Positions 59,675 to 64,000 of a DNA stretch of 64,000 nt are shown here, one piece after another. The position numbers and the translations under genes were made by a program. Within the stretch, counting starts at the first letter, position 1; each line of letters opens with the position of its first letter. The notes under the pieces were generated by a model. It did no database searches. It had not been told where the DNA came from and saw only the letters and a list, made by a program, of their open reading frames with translations. The stretch lies in contig JACPQD010000082.1 in assembly GCA_016190665.1 (NCBI GenBank), forward strand, positions 1 through 64,000, read 5' to 3'. This DNA comes from Chloroflexota bacterium. Lineage in GTDB: Bacteria > Chloroflexota > Dehalococcoidia > JACPQD01.

Positions 59675-62425
59675 ATGAATCCTATCCAACGGGCTCACCA
59701 GTTGGGCCAGGCCATCTGGCTGGATACCATTCGTCGCGCCATGCTCAAGTCGGGCGAGCTGAAGCAACTGGTGGACCTGGGCGTCAGCGGCCTGACGGCC
59801 AATCCCACCATCATGGAGAAAGCCATCATCGGCAGCATCGACTACGATGACGCCTTGTTGACCCTACTGCCGACGAACAAGTCCGCCAAGGAGATTTACG
59901 AAACCCTCGCTATCGAGGATATCCAGGCCGCCGCCGACCTCATGCGCCCCATCCACGCTAGCTCCAGGGGCGAGCACGGCTACCCCTGCCTGGAGATCAG
60001 CCCGCTGCTGGCCCACGACACAGAGGGCTCGGTTCGGGAGGCCAGGGGAATAGTGAGTGCTTTGGCCCGTCCGAACGTCATGCCCAAGGTCCCAGCGACG
60101 CCGGAGGGCATCCCGGCCATTCGCCGCCTCACTGCGGAAGGCATCAATGTCAATGTCACCTTGATCTTTTCGCTGGACATGTACCGCCAGGTGATGGAGG
60201 CCTACATCTCTGGTCTGGAGGAACTGGTGCGCAATGGCGGGGACATCGCCAGGGTGACCTCCGTGGCGTCCTTCTTCCTGAGCAGAATCGACACGTTAGT
60301 AGATCTCCAGCTTGAGGAGCGCATCCGGCAAGGACAAGGGGGAACGAAGGGCCTGCTAGGCAAGGCCGCCGTCGCCAGCGCCAAGCTCGCCTACCAGGCC
60401 TTCAAAGAGACTTTCTACGGCCAACGGTTCGCCGCATTGCGGACTCGGGGCGCCCGCGTGCAGCGCCCCCTCTGGGCCAGCACCGGAACCAAGAACCCAG
60501 CTTATAGCGATCTGATGTATGTGGAGCCGCTCATCGGGCCGGATACGGTCAATACCATGACCCTGGCAACCATCCACGCCTTCCTGGACCACGGCCGCGC
60601 CGCGCTCACACTGGAGGAGGGGGTCGAGGTGGCGAAACAAACGCTGGATGACCTCAAGTCGGCGGGCATCAACATGGCGGAGATCACTGCGAAGCTGCTG
60701 GAGGACGGCGTAAAATCCTTCTCCGATTCCTTTGAAAAGCTCATCAGCGGCATCGACGAGAAGAAGGCGAAGCTGCAAGCACAGGAGCGCCTGGCTCACG
60801 AGGCTCACCTTGGGAAGCACTCCGGAGCCGTGGAAGAGACGATGACCAGGCTCAAGCAAGAGGACACAGTGGGACGCATCTGGCGTCGAGACCACACGGT
60901 ATGGAAACCGGACCCGACGGAGATTACTGACCGGTTAGGTTGGTTGACCGTCGGCGATATCATGTCCGAACAAGGCCCCGCCCTGACGTCCTTCGCCCAG
61001 GCGGTCCGCAAAGAGGGATCCCGCCATGTAGTCCTACTGGGCATGGGAGGGAGCAGCCTGGGAGCGGAGGTGTTGCGCCAGGTCTTCGGCAGCGCGCCCG
61101 GCTATCCAGACCTGATCGTGCTGGACTCCATTCTACCGGAAGCGGTGCGCGCCGTCAGCGAAACCATCGATCCCGGCAGCACGCTCTTCCTGGTCTCCTC
61201 CAAGTCCGGGACCACCACCGAGCCTCTGGTCCTTTATCAACACTTCAGAGCCGTTCTGGAGGCGACCGTGAGCCAGGAACGAACCGGAAATCACTTTGTC
61301 GCCATCACCGACCCGGGAACGCCCCTGGCGGCCCTCGCCGGGAAGGAGAAATTTCGTCACGTTTTCCTGAACCCGGCCGACATCGGCGGGCGGTACTCTG
61401 TCCTTTCCTATTTCGGCCTGGTTCCGGCGGCGCTCCTTGGCATAGACATCGCCGCGTTCCTCGACCGGGCAGATAGGATGAAGGAGGGGTGCGCCGCCTG
61501 CGTCCCGGCGCCTGACAATGGCGGGGCCTGGCTGGGAGCACACCTGGGCAGCCTGGCGCAACGGGGCAAGGATAAGCTCACCTTGTTCACCTCGCCAGGC
61601 GTCAGCAGCTTCGGACTCTGGTGCGAGCAGCTCATTGCCGAGAGCACGGGAAAGGAGGGCAAAGGTATCATCCCCGTGGCTGGCGAGCCTCTCGGGGAGG
61701 CGAGCGACTACGGCGACGACCGGATGTTCGTTTACCTGCGCCTCAAGGACGACGACAATGCCCAGGTCGACTCGCTGGTGGAGCGACTTAAGGCAGCCGG
61801 GCAACCTGTTGTGGTCCTCAAAATGAACGATAGATACGATCTCGGCGCGGAGTTCTACCGCTGGGAGTTCGCTACGGCAGTAGCCTCCGCTCTTCTCGGC
61901 GTTCATCCCTTCGACCAGCCAGACGTGCAGAGAACCAAAAGCGCCACTGAGCGGCTTCTCAGCGAATACGCGGCGTCAGGTCGCTTGCCCGAGGGACTTT
62001 CCACAACCTCGCTGGGCGACCTGTTGGGCCGGGCATCCCGGGGAGCCTACCTGGCCGTGATGGCTTACCTCCGGCAGACGACGGACACGGATGAGGCCCT
62101 CGCCGACCTGAGGAGAGAAGTGGTGAAACGGTATCACATCGCGACGACCCTCGGCTACGGGCCGCGCTTTCTCCACTCCACCGGGCAGTTGCACAAGGGC
62201 GGGCCAGACATCGGGTTGTTCCTGCAAATCACTTCGGACCACGACCCAGACCTGGCTATTCCGGGCAAGCCCTATACCTTCGGCCTGGCAGCGGACGCAC
62301 AGGCTCGCGGCGACCTTGAAGCGCTCAAGGCGGCAGGAAGACCGGTGGCCCAGGTACGTTTGAGGAGAGGCGACTCCTTGCACAAGCTCGTCGCCGAGGT
62401 GGCGGCGTCTCGCTCGCCCAAGTGA
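59675..62425 (+). CDS. bifunctional transaldolase/glucose-6-phosphate isomerase
   Basis: The 916-aa fusion starts with a transaldolase: GLTANPTIMEKAI near residue 40 and the Schiff-base Lys region MPKVPATPEGIPAIRRL near 140. From about residue 400 it is a phosphoglucose isomerase: HVVLLGMGGSSLGAEVLRQV, SSKSGTTTEPLVLYQHF, GGRYSVLSYFGLVPAALLG and GPRFLHSTGQLHKGG. This fusion is known from Chloroflexota, Cyanobacteria and some others. It joins the pentose phosphate branch to glycolysis in one polypeptide. It lies 56 nt after transketolase. Confidence 0.95.
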   Translation: MNPIQRAHQLGQAIWLDTIRRAMLKSGELKQLVDLGVSGLTANPTIMEKAIIGSIDYDDALLTLLPTNKSAKEIYETLAIEDIQAAADLMRPIHASSRGEHGYPCLEISPLLAHDTEGSVREARGIVSALARPNVMPKVPATPEGIPAIRRLTAEGINVNVTLIFSLDMYRQVMEAYISGLEELVRNGGDIARVTSVASFFLSRIDTLVDLQLEERIRQGQGGTKGLLGKAAVASAKLAYQAFKETFYGQRFAALRTRGARVQRPLWASTGTKNPAYSDLMYVEPLIGPDTVNTMTLATIHAFLDHGRAALTLEEGVEVAKQTLDDLKSAGINMAEITAKLLEDGVKSFSDSFEKLISGIDEKKAKLQAQERLAHEAHLGKHSGAVEETMTRLKQEDTVGRIWRRDHTVWKPDPTEITDRLGWLTVGDIMSEQGPALTSFAQAVRKEGSRHVVLLGMGGSSLGAEVLRQVFGSAPGYPDLIVLDSILPEAVRAVSETIDPGSTLFLVSSKSGTTTEPLVLYQHFRAVLEATVSQERTGNHFVAITDPGTPLAALAGKEKFRHVFLNPADIGGRYSVLSYFGLVPAALLGIDIAAFLDRADRMKEGCAACVPAPDNGGAWLGAHLGSLAQRGKDKLTLFTSPGVSSFGLWCEQLIAESTGKEGKGIIPVAGEPLGEASDYGDDRMFVYLRLKDDDNAQVDSLVERLKAAGQPVVVLKMNDRYDLGAEFYRWEFATAVASALLGVHPFDQPDVQRTKSATERLLSEYAASGRLPEGLSTTSLGDLLGRASRGAYLAVMAYLRQTTDTDEALADLRREVVKRYHIATTLGYGPRFLHSTGQLHKGGPDIGLFLQITSDHDPDLAIPGKPYTFGLAADAQARGDLEALKAAGRPVAQVRLRRGDSLHKLVAEVAASRSPK

Positions 62426-62457
62426 CCATGGTAGGCTGAAAGCAGGGGGTGATAGAG

Positions 62458-63597
62458 ATGTTAGGCGTAGGCATGGTACGGGGGAAGCCCAGCGTGCATG
62501 GCTTCGACGTTCACAAGCCTGAGATTCAGGAGGCAGACGACGTCCTCGTCCGGGTGAAGGAGGTCGGCCTTGACGGCACAGACTTCAATATGCTGCGGTC
62601 CGGAGACCAGGACATCGCCCCCGGGCGTGACAAAATAGTCCTGGGCCACGAATTGCTGGGCGTGGTCGAGGTGGTGGGAAGCAAAGTCACGTCAGTCAGT
62701 CCTGGCGACCTCGTGACCATGACCGTCCGGCGCGGCTGCGGCGAATGCGAGCCCTGTATGCACAATCAGAGCGACATGTGCCTGACTGGCCGGTTCACCG
62801 AGCGGGGTATCCACAAAGTTGACGGCTTTCTGACCCCTTATGTGGTCGACAAAGAGCAGTACGTGATCAAGGTCCCAGGAGAGCTGCGTCAGACAGCCAT
62901 CTTCACCGAGCCGTTGAGCATTGCCGAGAAGGGAATGGAACAGCTCAGGGTCATCCAGTCGCGCCTGAAGTGGTCCTGTCCCCATCCGAACCACGATTTC
63001 CTGGAAGAGGACTGGGGCGGCTGCAAGACAGCGCTGGTGGTCGGGGCCGGGCAACTGGGCCTGTTGGCGACCGCTTTGCTCAGGCTCGCTGGCGCTTATA
63101 TCTACACAGCCGACGTTCTACCCGACGACACCCCCAAAGCTGCCCTGGTTAAGCGTATGGACGCCAATTATCTCGATGCGCGCGACAAGACTCCCGACGA
63201 GATCGTGGACCTGTGCTGCACCTTTACCGGGACGCTGGACATCATATTCGAAGCCTCCGGCGCCGCGGAGACCGCGGTCAGGCTGATTCCCCACATGTCG
63301 CGCGGCAGCATCTACGTGATGACGGGGATTCCCCGCGGTGACCTGAATATTGAGATAGACGCCGCTCAACTGGTGCGCCAGGTGGTGCGCTACAATCAGG
63401 TAATCGTGGGCAGCGTGAACTCCAACCGCAAGCACTTCGAGATGGCCTTGAAAGACATGCGCCGGATAGACTCCCAGTTTGGCGGCATCCTGCAAGACAT
63501 GGCCACGCACCGTTTCCGTTTGGAGGACTACCAGAGGGCTTTCTCCCTCGCCGATCCCAACCACATCAAGACGGTCATCGAGGTGGAGCCGTGGTGA
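62458..63597 (+). CDS. glucose 1-dehydrogenase-like zinc dehydrogenase
   Basis: The 379-aa medium-chain dehydrogenase has VGLDGTDFNML and GHELLGVVEVVG for the catalytic zinc, and structural-zinc cysteines in RRGCGECEPCMHNQSDMC. ALVVGAGQLGLLATALLRLA provides the NAD(P) site, and there is a characteristic long C-terminal domain (YNQVIVGSVNSNRKHFEMAL). These are features of glucose/galactose dehydrogenases of the Sulfolobus type. ATG 62458 is well spaced from GGGGG; GTG 62449 is too close. It is third in the operon after transketolase and transaldolase/isomerase, so oxidation of glucose feeding the same sugar pool is likely. Confidence 0.88.
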   Translation: MLGVGMVRGKPSVHGFDVHKPEIQEADDVLVRVKEVGLDGTDFNMLRSGDQDIAPGRDKIVLGHELLGVVEVVGSKVTSVSPGDLVTMTVRRGCGECEPCMHNQSDMCLTGRFTERGIHKVDGFLTPYVVDKEQYVIKVPGELRQTAIFTEPLSIAEKGMEQLRVIQSRLKWSCPHPNHDFLEEDWGGCKTALVVGAGQLGLLATALLRLAGAYIYTADVLPDDTPKAALVKRMDANYLDARDKTPDEIVDLCCTFTGTLDIIFEASGAAETAVRLIPHMSRGSIYVMTGIPRGDLNIEIDAAQLVRQVVRYNQVIVGSVNSNRKHFEMALKDMRRIDSQFGGILQDMATHRFRLEDYQRAFSLADPNHIKTVIEVEPW

Positions 63598-63609
63598 CAC
63601 AAGGCCCTC

Positions 63610-63642
63610 AGACCTGCGTGGTCTCAGAGACCGCGCAGGTCT
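63610..63642. repeat. perfect long hairpin after the sugar operon
   Basis: AGACCTGCG-T-GGTCT pairs with AGACC-G-CGCAGGTCT around a CAG loop: fourteen Watson-Crick pairs and one T-G. It is 13 nt after the stop codon. No T-run follows, so it may be a dispersed hairpin repeat or an RNA-stabilising element rather than an intrinsic terminator. Confidence 0.7.
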
Positions 63643-63758
63643 CGCGTCTGTTACTCTCCCACGTAAGACCGATGTCGTCATCTCATTTTTTGTGGCCAGT
63701 CGCGTCGGGCAGTGTTAATCTTCTGCATTACGCTGAATCAACGCCAGCCGTGCGCCCA

Positions 63759-63767
63759 TGATATAAT
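63759..63767 (+). promoter_or_regulatory. extended -10 promoter for the last gene
   Basis: TGATATAAT gives a TG-n extension and a perfect TATAAT 62 nt before the ATG at 63830. The -35 region is poor. Confidence 0.5.
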
Positions 63768-63829
63768 ACGAAGCGAAACTTATGCCTGGTGATCTTCTAC
63801 CGAAGAACAGTCACACGAGGAGAACCACG

Positions 63830-64000
63830 ATGGCACTACAGAAGAGAGCCCTACGGAAGCCTGAAGACACAGTAGCCCTGATGTTGCGGCTCCAAGCCTT
63901 GAACGACCCTTCGATCTCTGAGTACATCGCGAAAACGCGGTCGAAATATGGCAAACATGTGCGGCCGATTGAGGAGGTGCGAAGGATGGTGGACGAGGCA
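63830..64000 (+). CDS. hypothetical protein, N-terminal part (cut by window end)
   Basis: Fifty-seven codons are visible (ALQKRALRKPEDTVALMLRL, then NDPSISEYIAKTRSKYGKHV and RPIEEVRRMVDEA), running off the window. ATG 63830 has AGGAG eight nt upstream and a good -10 further up. The charged helical sequence with a late EEVRRMVDEA helix resembles small antitoxins that pair with PIN toxins, but too little is present to decide. Confidence 0.6.
   Translation, partial: MALQKRALRKPEDTVALMLRLQALNDPSISEYIAKTRSKYGKHVRPIEEVRRMVDEA

Noticed and set aside
63610-63642. Intrinsic terminator for the sugar operon
   Set aside because: The hairpin is strong but is not followed by a T-run, so it is listed as a hairpin repeat.

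Overview
The window looks like Chloroflexota DNA, most likely a Dehalococcoidia or SAR202-type environmental lineage. This is an inference from high GC, alanine/proline-rich lipoprotein leaders, a fused transaldolase/glucose-6-phosphate isomerase, a PTATRTP-repeat surface protein, and many CaiB/BaiF, MmgE/PrpD, family 5 substrate-binding and ketopantoate-reductase-like paralogs. No rRNA, tRNA or CRISPR array was recognised.

The main result is a cluster of seven UGSC-family genes, each interrupted by an in-frame TGA directly before Gly-(Ser/Asp)-Cys: minus-strand TGAs at 1365-1363, 3622-3620, 12010-12008, 43358-43356, 47123-47121 and 49405-49403, and a plus-strand TGA at 52566-52568. Reading each TGA as selenocysteine restores one continuous protein on both sides. 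In all seven a hairpin begins about 11 nt after the TGA, as expected for a bacterial SECIS element. Naive gene calling would split each gene or lose its start. Five are long (547-572 aa: selenocysteine domain plus a large C-terminal domain). Two are short (183 and 190 aa), and one short gene lies beside a separate gene for the large domain.

Region 1-25.9 kb (all minus strand except a glutaredoxin-like gene) is a catabolic or uptake-like cluster. It holds UGSC proteins, MmgE/PrpD, three class III CoA-transferases, four intact family 5 substrate-binding lipoproteins, two zinc alcohol dehydrogenases, two cupins, three ketopantoate-reductase-like enzymes and a metallo-hydrolase. ADH, SBP and cupin genes form two neighbouring duplicated sets. 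No ABC permease or ATPase accompanies the SBPs.

Region 26-42 kb is accessory. It has two divergent MFS transporters, a tungsten-type aldehyde ferredoxin oxidoreductase whose 5' end is duplicated around a two-gene module, a secreted HNH-like operon, and many toxin-antitoxin genes, some orphaned or broken, separated by dispersed repeats.

Region 42-53 kb returns to UGSC genes: three long ones with an SBP, then a plus-strand set of CoA-transferase, formyltetrahydrofolate-hydrolase-like gene and a short UGSC gene with two in-frame TGAs. Region 53-64 kb holds a Pro/Thr-rich surface protein, a membrane glycosyltransferase, and a carbohydrate operon (transketolase, transaldolase/glucose-6-phosphate isomerase, glucose dehydrogenase), ending in a truncated gene.

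Working idea (inference): UGSC selenoproteins act with acyl-CoA transfer, hydration and reduction enzymes and with extracytoplasmic solute capture on one class of organic substrates. Selenocysteine machinery is not in the window and must be sought elsewhere in the genome.
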